From an uncultured Opitutales bacterium (GTDB lineage: Bacteria; Verrucomicrobiota; Verrucomicrobiia; Opitutales; Intestinicryptomonadaceae), in NCBI GenBank assembly GCA_900552245.1, contig URYY01000035.1:1-15916 (forward strand): DNA of 15,916 nucleotides. The letters are read 5' to 3'. The position numbers were made by a program, and so were the translations under genes. The notes beneath the pieces were generated by a model that saw only the letters and a program-made list of their open reading frames with translations, searched no databases and was not told where the DNA came from. Below, piece after piece: positions 1-6,661 of this stretch (position 1 is its first letter; each line of letters opens with the position of its first letter).

Positions 1-912
1 GCGGCTTCTGGGGTTTCGGGCTATTTCATCTTCGCCGGCCACAATGGGATGCCGCGTCAGAATTTGGGCAAGTTTTACGCGGTCTTGGACAAAGCTTTTG
101 TCGTGCCTGTCTTCGGGCCTTCCGGCCATTTTCTTAAAAAATCTCTTTACTATCCTATCTTCCAGCGAGTGGAAGCTTATCACTGCCAAAACTCCGCCGC
201 TTGCAAGCGCATCAAAGGCCTTTGGCAGCGCCTCTTCTATCTCGCCAAGTTCGTTATTGACAGCTATTCTAAGCGCCTGAAAACTGAGTGTTGCCGGGTG
301 AATCTTAGAGCGAGGGTCGCGGCCCAGTGTGCGCTCTATTAAATTCGCCAAGTCTGCAGTTCCATGGATTTGCCCTTCCTCCACAGCCTGCTTCATTGCA
401 CTTGCAACTTTCTTATAACGCGGTTCCTCGCCGTAGTTTTTTAGAATTTCCTCAAGCTCGTTTAAGGGAGTTTTGCGTATTAACTCAAGGGCGGTGATTC
501 CGCTTTCTGCGTTCATGCGCATATCCAGAGGTCCATCGCTTCTGAAGGAAAAGCCCCTGTCTGCCTCGTCGAGCTGAAAGGAGGATACGCCCAAGTCCAT
601 GAGGATTCCGGCGTATCCCCTTGTTTTTAGTTCGTTTAGTTTTGAAAAGTTTAAGCTTGCAAATTCAAATCTGCCGGGGAATTCCTCTTCTAGAGTTCTT
701 GCCCTTAGCTTTGCATCGGCGTCTCGGTCTATCGCGACGAGTTTGCAGTTTGCGCTTTCTAGAATTGCGCGGGAGTGCCCGCCGCCTCCGAATGTGCAGT
801 CTAGATACACTTGGCCGTCTCTGGGCGCGAGCAGTTCTATGGCCTCGCGCTTTAAGACCGGTTCGTGGCCGCTTGTCGCTTTAATTTCACTGTCAGGGCA
901 TACGGAGGGCAT
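1..912 (-). CDS. rsmH: 16S rRNA (cytosine-1402-N4)-methyltransferase RsmH, 3' end cut off by the window edge
   Basis: RsmH (MraW) uses SAM to methylate N4 of C1402 in the 16S rRNA decoding centre. The visible 304 codons carry the family landmarks in order: GHEPVL (residues 15-20), the SAM loop CTFGGGGHS (about 39-47), AIDRD, LMDLGVSSFQLD, SFRSDGPLDMRM, SFQALRIAVNNEL and SFHSLEDRIVKRFF, ending in EIARNPRSR. Family members end roughly 10-20 residues after that motif, so almost the whole protein is present. The ATG at 912 is the only sensible start because an in-frame TAA lies directly before it. An AGGA sits 9 nt upstream. The start overlaps the end of the small upstream ORF by 20 nt, which suggests translational coupling. 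Gene order mraZ - small ORF - rsmH is the start of a dcw cluster. The usual HPATRTFQALR motif reads HPATLSFQALR here, a mild deviation. Confidence 0.96.
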   Translation of the reverse strand, partial: MPSVCPDSEIKATSGHEPVLKREAIELLAPRDGQVYLDCTFGGGGHSRAILESANCKLVAIDRDADAKLRARTLEEEFPGRFEFASLNFSKLNELKTRGYAGILMDLGVSSFQLDEADRGFSFRSDGPLDMRMNAESGITALELIRKTPLNELEEILKNYGEEPRYKKVASAMKQAVEEGQIHGTADLANLIERTLGRDPRSKIHPATLSFQALRIAVNNELGEIEEALPKAFDALASGGVLAVISFHSLEDRIVKRFFKKMAGRPEDRHDKSFVQDRVKLAQILTRHPIVAGEDEIARNPRSR

Positions 913-1066
913 TTAGTATAATCCTGAAGAAATCTTTTAAAGTTTGGCCGGTTGCGTGGCTTTCTCTGGTCTTGGGCATAGAGAAGTACTCCCAGCTCTT
1001 GCGGGGATCCTCTCTGGTGGAGCTCAATGCTCCGGTAGATATAAGAAGTTTTGATAGATTTGCCAT
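893..1066 (-). CDS. 57-residue small protein between mraZ and rsmH, unknown function
   Basis: I do not recognise this protein. It would be 57 residues, starting MANLSKLLISTG and ending FFRIILNALRMP, basic, without a convincing membrane helix; the C-terminal stretch could form an amphipathic helix. The case for it being real is translational. AAAGGAGTT lies 4 nt before the ATG and is the strongest Shine-Dalgarno sequence seen in the window. The start is 16 nt after the mraZ stop, and the stop lies inside the first codons of rsmH in another frame, overlapping by 20 nt. That is the geometry of a coupled operon gene. Without it the mraZ-rsmH gap would be 170 nt and the good ribosome-binding site unexplained. 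It could be a leader peptide whose translation controls rsmH, or a small dcw-linked protein. The same frame is open further upstream inside mraZ, but the ribosome-binding site fixes the start at 1066. Confidence 0.6.
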   Translation of the reverse strand: MANLSKLLISTGALSSTREDPRKSWEYFSMPKTRESHATGQTLKDFFRIILNALRMP

Positions 1067-1082
1067 AATTAACTCCTTTGCG

Positions 1083-1547
1083 TTAAATACCCAAGTCTGA
1101 CATGACGTCGGCGATACTTTCTTCGTTGACGTCTTCATCAACCCATTTTTCAAAGTTTTGCGGGTTCCATATCTGGAAAGTTGCAAGTCCGCCGACAAGC
1201 AGCGCCTCTTTTGCGATATTCGCGTAGGCCATCAATTTTTCGGACAGCATTATGCGCCCCTGCTTGTCGCAGCCCAAACTCTCGCCCTTTCTGAAGAGAT
1301 TTAGAATGACCTTCTGCTTCTGCTGGTTTGCCATACCAATCTCCGAGACCTTCTGGTAGAGCTTTGAAGTCATTTCGGGCGGATAGAGCGTTATTGAGCC
1401 GTTCGGATTGGGCAGGGCAAGGTAGGCTTGGTCGGCATCGTCGCCGGAGAACCTCCACTTTGAGGGCACAGTAAGTCGGCGCTTTTCGTCTATTGGACGA
1501 GAGTATTCGCCCATATACACCGCTTTTTGCTGATTTGTCTGTGCCAT
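1083..1547 (-). CDS. mraZ: Transcriptional regulator MraZ
   Basis: MraZ is the DNA-binding regulator, and first gene, of most dcw clusters. It has two AbrB-like SpoVT half-domains and binds TGGG direct repeats in its own promoter. Here the first half-domain is marked by GEYSRPIDEKRRLTVPSKW (about residues 13-31) and the second by DKQGRIMLSEKL (about 94-105), followed by the usual hydrophobic stretch and a WNPQNFEKW segment near the end. Length is 154 residues, close to the family norm of about 150. I prefer the ATG at 1547, because AAGGAAAG ends at optimal spacing before it; a GTG two codons upstream (1553) would sit on that site. A five-box array directly upstream fits autoregulation. Transcription runs leftward into the small ORF and rsmH. 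Confidence 0.95.
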   Translation of the reverse strand: MAQTNQQKAVYMGEYSRPIDEKRRLTVPSKWRFSGDDADQAYLALPNPNGSITLYPPEMTSKLYQKVSEIGMANQQKQKVILNLFRKGESLGCDKQGRIMLSEKLMAYANIAKEALLVGGLATFQIWNPQNFEKWVDEDVNEESIADVMSDLGI

Positions 1548-1567
1548 TGCCACTTTCCTTATATTTT

Positions 1568-1613
1568 ACCCATTTACAACCATAATCGCCCATTTTTCCC
1601 CACTGTCAACCCA
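1568..1613 (-). promoter_or_regulatory. MraZ-type operator (five TGGG boxes) overlapping the mraZ promoter
   Basis: On the minus strand, boxes TGGGT (1609-1613), TGGGG (1598-1602), TGGGC (1588-1592), TGGTT (1578-1582, degenerate) and TGGGT (1568-1572) repeat with steps of 11, 10, 10 and 10 bp. Known MraZ operators are TGGGN direct repeats separated by 5 nt, which is this 10-bp period. A perfect -35 TTGACA lies at 1604-1609. A 16-nt spacer separates it from the -10-like GATTAT at 1582-1587 (4 of 6 matches), so bound MraZ would cover the promoter. The array ends 20 nt before the mraZ ATG. The repeat spacing is directly visible; binding by MraZ is inferred from the family. Confidence 0.88.
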
Positions 1614-1913
1614 TTTTTGCAAAAAAAGGCCTTTTTTTTCGCTTTTTAAAAATTTTTTAGAATTTTTAGATGCGGAAACGCCGCTTTTGTAACATTTTGA
1701 TTTTTCCGCAAGTTATAGATTAGTTATTTTTGTAACTTAGAAATTTTGCTTTTAGTTTTAAAAATTTTCTCGGATTTTTTTGCCCGCGATTTCTTTGCCG
1801 CGATTTTTTTAATTTTTTTGCGCCAAAATTTGGAAAAATTTTCCTGTTTTTTCGCGACAGCTTTTGTTCAAATTTTTGTTGTTTTAAGGGCGGATTTTTA
1901 ATAGCATGCCTCT
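1614..1913. other. T/A-rich intergenic region between divergent mraZ and DUF2238 gene, no gene seen
   Basis: About 300 bp, heavily T-rich on the plus strand with many short poly-T tracts, and no ORF that I can support. It must hold the promoter of the rightward gene at 1914. A weak candidate is a -10-like TTTAAT at 1897-1902 with a poor, short-spaced -35 (TTGTTG at 1876-1881), giving a very short leader. No clear Shine-Dalgarno sequence precedes the ATG at 1914. The mraZ-proximal end carries the A/T palindrome listed separately. The composition could act as UP-element or curved DNA, which is inference. Confidence 0.6.
1621..1638. repeat. Perfect 18-bp palindrome A7-GGCC-T7 upstream of the mraZ promoter
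   Basis: AAAAAAAGGCCTTTTTTT is perfectly self-complementary and is followed by one more T. It starts 11 bp upstream of the mraZ -35 hexamer, where an UP element would lie. It could be a promoter-boosting A/T tract, a protein site, or a terminator-like symmetry whose 9-bp arms leave no loop unless the central GGCC opens. The symmetry is certain; its function is not known. Confidence 0.5.
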
Positions 1914-2534
1914 ATGAACAAAGATTTTTCTCAGAACCTATTCTTGCAGATACTATTAGCCTTTCTTGTTCTGCTTTTTATTTGGTCCGGAATAGAGCCC
2001 TTTAGCAGGGGGATTTGGTATGTCGAAATATCGAGCGTGCTGCTCGTTTTCTTTGCTCTTGTTTTAACATACAAAAGGTTTGCCTTCACAAACTTAAGCT
2101 ATGCGATTGTCTCTATGTGGCTTGCGCTTCACGCAATAGGCGCCCACTACAGCTTTGAGCGCGTTCCATTTGATTTTATTACAGAGCTCTTCGGCTTTTC
2201 GAGAAACCACTACGATAGATTCGCCCACTTCATAATAGGCTTAAATTCTTTTGGAGTTGCGGAGTTTGTCCTCAGAAAGGGGCTTGTTAAGAGTGCGCGC
2301 GTTGCGGCCTTTTTTGGGGTAATATTCATAATGGCGCTGGCAAATGCTTGGGAGCTAATAGAGTGGAGCTATGCGGAACTTGACGGCGGAGAGGTCGGTG
2401 CCGCATTTTTGGGCTCTCAGGGCGATATTTGGGACGCGCAAAAAGACATGCTTTGCGACACCCTCGGCGCAATTGCCGCAGCCTTGTTCTTTCCCTTCTT
2501 TGCGGCAAAGTATCTGGCAAGCCCAAAAATTTAA
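1914..2534 (+). CDS. DUF2238 (E. coli YjdF-like) integral membrane protein
   Basis: A 206-residue inner-membrane protein of the DUF2238 family, whose function is unknown. Predicted helices lie at about 8-27, 37-53, 61-77, 103-120, 128-147 and 183-200. Family-typical polar motifs sit at the membrane edges: HAIGAHY (73-79), RNHYDRFAHF (97-106), NAWELIEW (144-151) and GDIWDAQKDM (170-179). The clustered His, Asp and Glu residues suggest a metal- or proton-handling site, which is inference. The ATG at 1914 gives the N-terminus expected for the family (short cytosolic tail, then a helix), although no Shine-Dalgarno sequence is visible. It stands alone on the plus strand: divergent from mraZ across the T-rich gap and convergent with the purine permease, with 48 bp between the two stops. 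I see no convincing terminator hairpin in that gap. Confidence 0.88.
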   Translation: MNKDFSQNLFLQILLAFLVLLFIWSGIEPFSRGIWYVEISSVLLVFFALVLTYKRFAFTNLSYAIVSMWLALHAIGAHYSFERVPFDFITELFGFSRNHYDRFAHFIIGLNSFGVAEFVLRKGLVKSARVAAFFGVIFIMALANAWELIEWSYAELDGGEVGAAFLGSQGDIWDAQKDMLCDTLGAIAAALFFPFFAAKYLASPKI

Positions 2535-2582
2535 AGTGCGCCTATTCGCTTTATTTTCAGAAAGTTGAATGGAAGCCTCATC

Positions 2583-3914
2583 TTATACGCTTGCCATAAA
2601 TGCGCACATAAGGGCAAACAAAACCCAGGCAGTCGGGCTTATCTCTCGGGCCCGCTTTGTGGATAGCAAAAGCAGCACATAGGCTATCATTCCAAAGGCA
2701 AAGCCCTCTGATATTTTAAAAGAGAAGGCTATCATAAGCATGCAAAATACGGCGGGCACAAGCTCCGCAAAATCGTCCACGTTTATCTCCCTAAGCCCCT
2801 GCATCATCATAACGCCAACTATTATTAGCGCAGGCGCCGTCGCAACGGCCGGAACCGATTGTATAAGGGGTGTCAAAAATAGCGATAATATGAAAAATAC
2901 GCCGACGAATATGCTTGAAAGCCCCGTCTTTGCCCCCGCCTCAATACCCGCCGACGATTCCACGTAAGAGCCCGTCGTGGACGTTCCCAAAAGCGCCCCA
3001 AAAATAGTTGCGCTTGCGTCGGCAACGAGAGCCTTGCCCATATTCGGCATTCTGCCGTTTTTATCCATTAGCCCAGAGCGCCTCCCCATTGCAATTACAG
3101 TTGCAATCGTATCCAGCATATCGAGCATAAGAAGGACAAATATCACCCGTATTGCCTCGTTGAAATTCCTTATTGGATACATGAAATCCAACTTTAAAAA
3201 GGTCTCGGATATTCCGTGCGGAAGCGAGAATACTGCATCGGGGACTTTCGCTATTGTATTTCCCGAAGAATCCTTAATTAGAAATGAAAGCAGCGTTATA
3301 AAGAGTATGGTAAGGATTATCGCTCCCTTTACTTTTCTTGCCATCAAAACCGCCATTAAAGCCACGCCCAGAAGCGCCAGCATGCACTCGCTCGAGGCCA
3401 ATTGCCCGACCGTTACAAGCGTTATGTCGTCTTTTACAACTATGTGCGCGCTCTGAAATCCCAGAAATGCGATAAATACGCCTATCCCGCACTGAAGCCC
3501 TATTTGCAGCGGCTTCGGAACTCCGTATATTAGCTTTTGGCGTATGCCCGTAACGGATATTAAAAGAAAGAAAATTCCGTTGTAAAAGGTCAGTGCCAAG
3601 GCCTGCTGCCAGCTCAGGCCCATTCCCAGGCAAATTATAATCGCAAAGTATGAGTTTGTTCCCATAGCAGGCGCTAGGGCTATGGGCAGGTTGGCAAGAA
3701 GCGCCATCATCCAGCAGCCGAATGTTGCAGCAAGCGCCGTGACCGTGAGCACCGCAGCCTTGTCCATTCCCGCATTCGCAAGTATCACCGGATTTACCGC
3801 CAGTATGTAGCTCATGGCTGCAAATGTGGTAAGCCCCCCGATAAACTCAGTGCCAAGGCTTGAGTTTCTCTTTGAAAGCTCAAATTTTTTATCTATAAAT
3901 TTCAAGAACTTCAT
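2583..3914 (-). CDS. NCS2 purine permease, AzgA/PbuG type (guanine/hypoxanthine/adenine uptake)
   Basis: A 443-residue inner-membrane transporter of the AzgA branch of nucleobase-cation symporters, which import adenine, guanine or hypoxanthine with protons. Family marks include GLTTFAAMSYILAVNP (27-42), PAMGTNSYF (82-90; usually PGMGLNAYF), LDMLDTIAT (264-272), GTSTTGSYVESSAGIEAG (310-327) and TAPALIIVGVMM (359-370). About 12-14 hydrophobic segments follow the normal layout and the length fits the family. The substrate cannot be read from sequence. The ATG at 3914 is chosen over an in-frame TTG at 3923; neither has a clear Shine-Dalgarno sequence. It starts 14 nt after the SulP stop and is the last gene of the six-gene leftward unit. 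Purine uptake has no obvious link to Kdo synthesis, so the shared transcript may be incidental. Confidence 0.93.
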   Translation of the reverse strand: MKFLKFIDKKFELSKRNSSLGTEFIGGLTTFAAMSYILAVNPVILANAGMDKAAVLTVTALAATFGCWMMALLANLPIALAPAMGTNSYFAIIICLGMGLSWQQALALTFYNGIFFLLISVTGIRQKLIYGVPKPLQIGLQCGIGVFIAFLGFQSAHIVVKDDITLVTVGQLASSECMLALLGVALMAVLMARKVKGAIILTILFITLLSFLIKDSSGNTIAKVPDAVFSLPHGISETFLKLDFMYPIRNFNEAIRVIFVLLMLDMLDTIATVIAMGRRSGLMDKNGRMPNMGKALVADASATIFGALLGTSTTGSYVESSAGIEAGAKTGLSSIFVGVFFILSLFLTPLIQSVPAVATAPALIIVGVMMMQGLREINVDDFAELVPAVFCMLMIAFSFKISEGFAFGMIAYVLLLLSTKRAREISPTAWVLFALMCAFMASV

Positions 3915-3928
3915 AGTTTGCAAAAAGC

Positions 3929-5695
3929 TTAAACGTAGATTTCGACTTCGGCTCTTCCGCCTTTTAGAAATTTTTTTGCGGCTTTTAGCGCGTACGCCGT
4001 TGAGAGTGTCGGGTTTTCGTCGGTGTAGGCGAATATATTTCCCTCGCCAACAGACTTTGCCACTTTTGAGGATTTTAAAACTTTCATAATTTCAGGCGAT
4101 ACTTCGCACAAATAGAGCACTCCGCCCCTCTCGCGCATTTGGCTTGCAAGCTCGTCTATGTCGGCTGCGGAACTTGCGTCGAAATTTATGGCGCTTCTTA
4201 ATTTTAATATGAGAACCTTTATGCTGGGCGATTGGCAAATCCTGCGCACTTGGTCTTGAAATACGTCGCTTGCCCCAAAAAATAGATTGCCTCCCACATG
4301 CACTATTGAAATCTCGGGATCTCGTTTTTGCGCGGGGTCTTCGAGCTTGCGCTCCTCGCCGTCGTCGCCTATGGCAACTTCCATAACTTCGGGTGCGCTT
4401 GCCTTCTTTAAAAATAGAATTATCGATGCGCACACACCCACGTAAACGGCGTCGTCTAATGACGATACAACGCCCGTGATAAACGTAAGCCAAAATACGA
4501 GGGCGTCTTCCCAGGTGCTTCTAAGCGCAAGCCTGAGAGCCTTTCTGCTAAATAGCGAAAATGCTATTACTATCACTACCGCCGATAGCGATGCGCTCGG
4601 AATATATCCTATGTAAGAGCCGAACACGAATACTCCAAGCAACATAAAAATTCCGCTAAATAGATTTATAAAGACCGTTCTTGCTCCGGCGTCATTTGCC
4701 GCGGCGGAGCGGGTTAGCGAGCCCGATTCAACTGTTGATGAAAATAGCGAGGCCAGCATATTTGCAATCCCAAGCGAAAACATCTCTTGGTTTGTATTTA
4801 GCCTCTCGGCATTTTTTGCCGCCATGCTTTTTCCTATTGAAGTCGATTCAATAACGCAAAACAGCGCGACTGCAAGCGATGAAATCGCAAGCTGTCTGAG
4901 CGGCACCTGCTTAAAGTCGGGGGGCGTAAATGACCAATCCGAAACGCTTACGCTTGCTATGTAGCTTAAGTCTAAATCGTGGAATTTGCCAAATATTGCG
5001 CAAATAGCCGCCGCTAAAATCAGGGCTATGGCTTGCGCAGGCAATTTTTTAAAGAAGATCTTGCAGGCAAATAGTATAGCCAAGGTTAGAGCGCAAACCG
5101 ATATTGCCTGCACATTGCAATCTCCTATTGCCGATAGCGTTTGCGACAGTTCTCCAAAGAGGTTTGGCGAGCTTTTCTCTATTTCTTGTATGCCCAGTGC
5201 GCTGTTTAGTTGGTTTGCGATAATTAAAAGCCCGCCGGCAGTTATGTAGCCTGTTATTACCGTCCTTGAAACGTAGCGGACAAAATTTGTTATCTTTAAG
5301 AAGCTTGCAACTATTAAAAATAACCCGACAAAGAATACCACAGCAGATGCCGCCGCGACTCTCTGAGCCTCCGTCTCAAGCCCCATTGACGCAAACGCGC
5401 TCATTAACATCACTGCCGAGGCGTTGCTTGGGCCAAACATTATAAAGCGCGACGATGAAAATACAAAAGATACAAAGGCCGCTATTATTCCGCCAAAAAG
5501 CCCATATTTTACGGGCAAGCCCGCTATCATAGCGTAGGCTATGCCCATTGAAAACGAAAGCATTGCAACGCTCAAACCCGCCTTCAAGTCGTTTATGGCG
5601 TCTTCCTTTGAGCAACTCTTTAAGTTTTTTAGAATTTGAAAGGGATTTATAGAGGCGCTTGTATTTAAATTTCCCCTGATAAAAAAATTCTTCAT
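3929..5695 (-). CDS. SulP (SLC26) family anion transporter with C-terminal STAS domain
   Basis: A 588-residue inner-membrane transporter. The SulP signature is at MGIAYAMIAGLPVKYGLFGG (50-69), followed by the SSSRFIMFGPSNASAVM region (80-96) that forms the anion site in the family. A second signature spans STSIGKSMAAKN (284-295) to SGSLTRSAAANDAGART (324-340). Hydrophobic helices continue to about 430. A STAS domain occupies about 461-575, with the anti-sigma-antagonist-like loop FDASSAADID (505-514). Bacterial SulP proteins carry sulfate, bicarbonate or C4-dicarboxylates, and the substrate here is undetermined. The ATG at 5695 is preferred over a TTG at 5704; no good Shine-Dalgarno sequence is visible. 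It starts 23 nt after the methyltransferase stop and precedes the purine permease by 14 nt, consistent with one transcript. Confidence 0.95.
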   Translation of the reverse strand: MKNFFIRGNLNTSASINPFQILKNLKSCSKEDAINDLKAGLSVAMLSFSMGIAYAMIAGLPVKYGLFGGIIAAFVSFVFSSSRFIMFGPSNASAVMLMSAFASMGLETEAQRVAAASAVVFFVGLFLIVASFLKITNFVRYVSRTVITGYITAGGLLIIANQLNSALGIQEIEKSSPNLFGELSQTLSAIGDCNVQAISVCALTLAILFACKIFFKKLPAQAIALILAAAICAIFGKFHDLDLSYIASVSVSDWSFTPPDFKQVPLRQLAISSLAVALFCVIESTSIGKSMAAKNAERLNTNQEMFSLGIANMLASLFSSTVESGSLTRSAAANDAGARTVFINLFSGIFMLLGVFVFGSYIGYIPSASLSAVVIVIAFSLFSRKALRLALRSTWEDALVFWLTFITGVVSSLDDAVYVGVCASIILFLKKASAPEVMEVAIGDDGEERKLEDPAQKRDPEISIVHVGGNLFFGASDVFQDQVRRICQSPSIKVLILKLRSAINFDASSAADIDELASQMRERGGVLYLCEVSPEIMKVLKSSKVAKSVGEGNIFAYTDENPTLSTAYALKAAKKFLKGGRAEVEIYV

Positions 5696-5718
5696 ACAAG
5701 GCAAATCCGCTTCAGTTT

Positions 5719-6291
5719 CTAAAGTTTTTCAAAGGCGTCAACTCTGGCCGGAGGAACGTTTAAATAAACTTTCTTGCAGGCCACATGCCCCATATTCTTA
5801 AAGCCGACTTCGCTGGGGCTGCGGTTTAAATTGTAGGTAAATTGTATGAATCTCCCCCCCTTTGGCAGTGCGGATTCCGATTCAGATATGATTTTTTCTC
5901 CAACTTCCTTTGGCAGGCTGAGAAAGGGCAGGCTAGATACTATGGCGCAAATCTCTCGCTCGTCTGCGCTAATGAGCTTTCTTAAGTTTTCGGCACTATC
6001 GTTTAAGATTGCGACATCCGGAAACCTTCTTTCCAAGACTTCGCAAAGCCCCTTGTCAAACTCTATGCAGTATAGGTTTTTTGCCGGTATTCCCGCCTTT
6101 AGAAGCTGAGCCGTCACAGGACCAGTTCCCGGTCCTAGCTCCACAACTATTGAGTTTTGCCTAAATTGCACAAATTGCGCCATTGCGCGCCCTAAGAACG
6201 ACGAACTTGGCAAAATTGAACCGGTAAAGCGGGGCTTTGAAAAGAACTTGCCCGTAAATTTTAGAATGTCGCCTATGCTGCTTCTTTTCAT
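5719..6291 (-). CDS. PmtA-like class I SAM-dependent methyltransferase (phospholipid N-methyltransferase family)
   Basis: A 190-residue Rossmann-fold methyltransferase. The N-terminal KFFSKPRFTGSILPSSSFLG (15-34) is characteristic of the PmtA/COG3963 group. SAM motif I is VVELGPGTGPVT (49-60), motif II the acidic IEFD (76-79), then FPDVAILNDSA (90-100) and motif IV SSLPFLSLP (119-127), with a basic C-terminal half. Family members include Rhodobacter-type phosphatidylethanolamine N-methyltransferase, but many relatives are untested and resemble the KsgA rRNA dimethylases, so lipid methylation is a family-based suggestion. TAAGG lies 3 nt before the ATG, inside the stop region of the preceding CBS gene, whose stop is 4 nt away. 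Its place between Kdo genes and membrane transporters suits an envelope-lipid role, which is inference. Confidence 0.82.
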   Translation of the reverse strand: MKRSSIGDILKFTGKFFSKPRFTGSILPSSSFLGRAMAQFVQFRQNSIVVELGPGTGPVTAQLLKAGIPAKNLYCIEFDKGLCEVLERRFPDVAILNDSAENLRKLISADEREICAIVSSLPFLSLPKEVGEKIISESESALPKGGRFIQFTYNLNRSPSEVGFKNMGHVACKKVYLNVPPARVDAFEKL

Positions 6292-6295
6292 ATCC

Positions 6296-6661
6296 TTAGG
6301 TGTTTGGTTGGTATATATCGTGCAATCTTATAATTCCAAGCGCGCGGTTGTCGGCGTCTACTATGGGCAGGACCGATAGCTTTGACTTTCTCTCCTCCAT
6401 GAGTTTTACCGCTTCTGCAAGGCTAGCTTCGGGCGATACTTTTATGGGGTTTTTTGTCATAATTTCAGCGGCCGTAACGGTATCTAACTCTATGTGCTGC
6501 TGCAAGAGCCTTCGTATGTCGCCGTCTGTTATTATTCCCAAAAGTTTCTTATTCTCATCAATTATGCAGGCTGCGCCCAAGGGCTTTTGGGTCATTGCAA
6601 TCACGCTTTCGCGCAGGGTGGATGTAGGCGGAATAAAGGCGCACTCGCTCTCCTTATGCAT
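6296..6661 (-). CDS. CBS-pair protein: detached C-terminal half of an arabinose-5-phosphate isomerase (KdsD)
   Basis: A 121-residue protein made only of two CBS motifs: about 8-55, with GIITDGDIRR (42-51), and about 66-118, ending in GIIRLHDIY. TDGDIRR and LHDI match the tandem CBS module that forms the C-terminal third of KdsD/KpsF/GutQ isomerases. It begins where that module should, eight bases before the SIS ORF ends, in the +1 frame (shared ATGCATAA). The two codons before the ATG read Asp-Val in this frame, giving DVMH, which matches the conserved linker motif of intact KdsD. So either a single gene was split by a frameshift, or two coupled subunits arose from it. A TAA three codons upstream blocks any longer start. 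The CBS pair is thought to sense ligands and regulate the isomerase. Confidence 0.85.
   Translation of the reverse strand: MHKESECAFIPPTSTLRESVIAMTQKPLGAACIIDENKKLLGIITDGDIRRLLQQHIELDTVTAAEIMTKNPIKVSPEASLAEAVKLMEERKSKLSVLPIVDADNRALGIIRLHDIYQPNT

Noticed and set aside
1067..1198. Longer version of the small ORF starting inside mraZ
   Set aside because: The strong ribosome-binding site at 1071-1079 fixes the start at 1066; the upstream part lies within mraZ coding sequence.
1150..1593. 147-codon minus-strand ORF overlapping mraZ in another frame
   Set aside because: It runs through the MraZ operator and mraZ itself; its sequence is low in recognisable structure and rich in Arg/Cys, typical of an out-of-frame reading.
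2535..2582. Possible terminator between the convergent DUF2238 and permease genes
   Set aside because: Only a bulged stem of about 6 bp (AAAGTGCG with CGCTTT) followed by T-rich sequence can be drawn; too weak to list.
2977..3456. 159-codon plus-strand ORF inside the purine permease gene
   Set aside because: It is fully antisense to a clear NCS2 permease, with no domain and no start signal.
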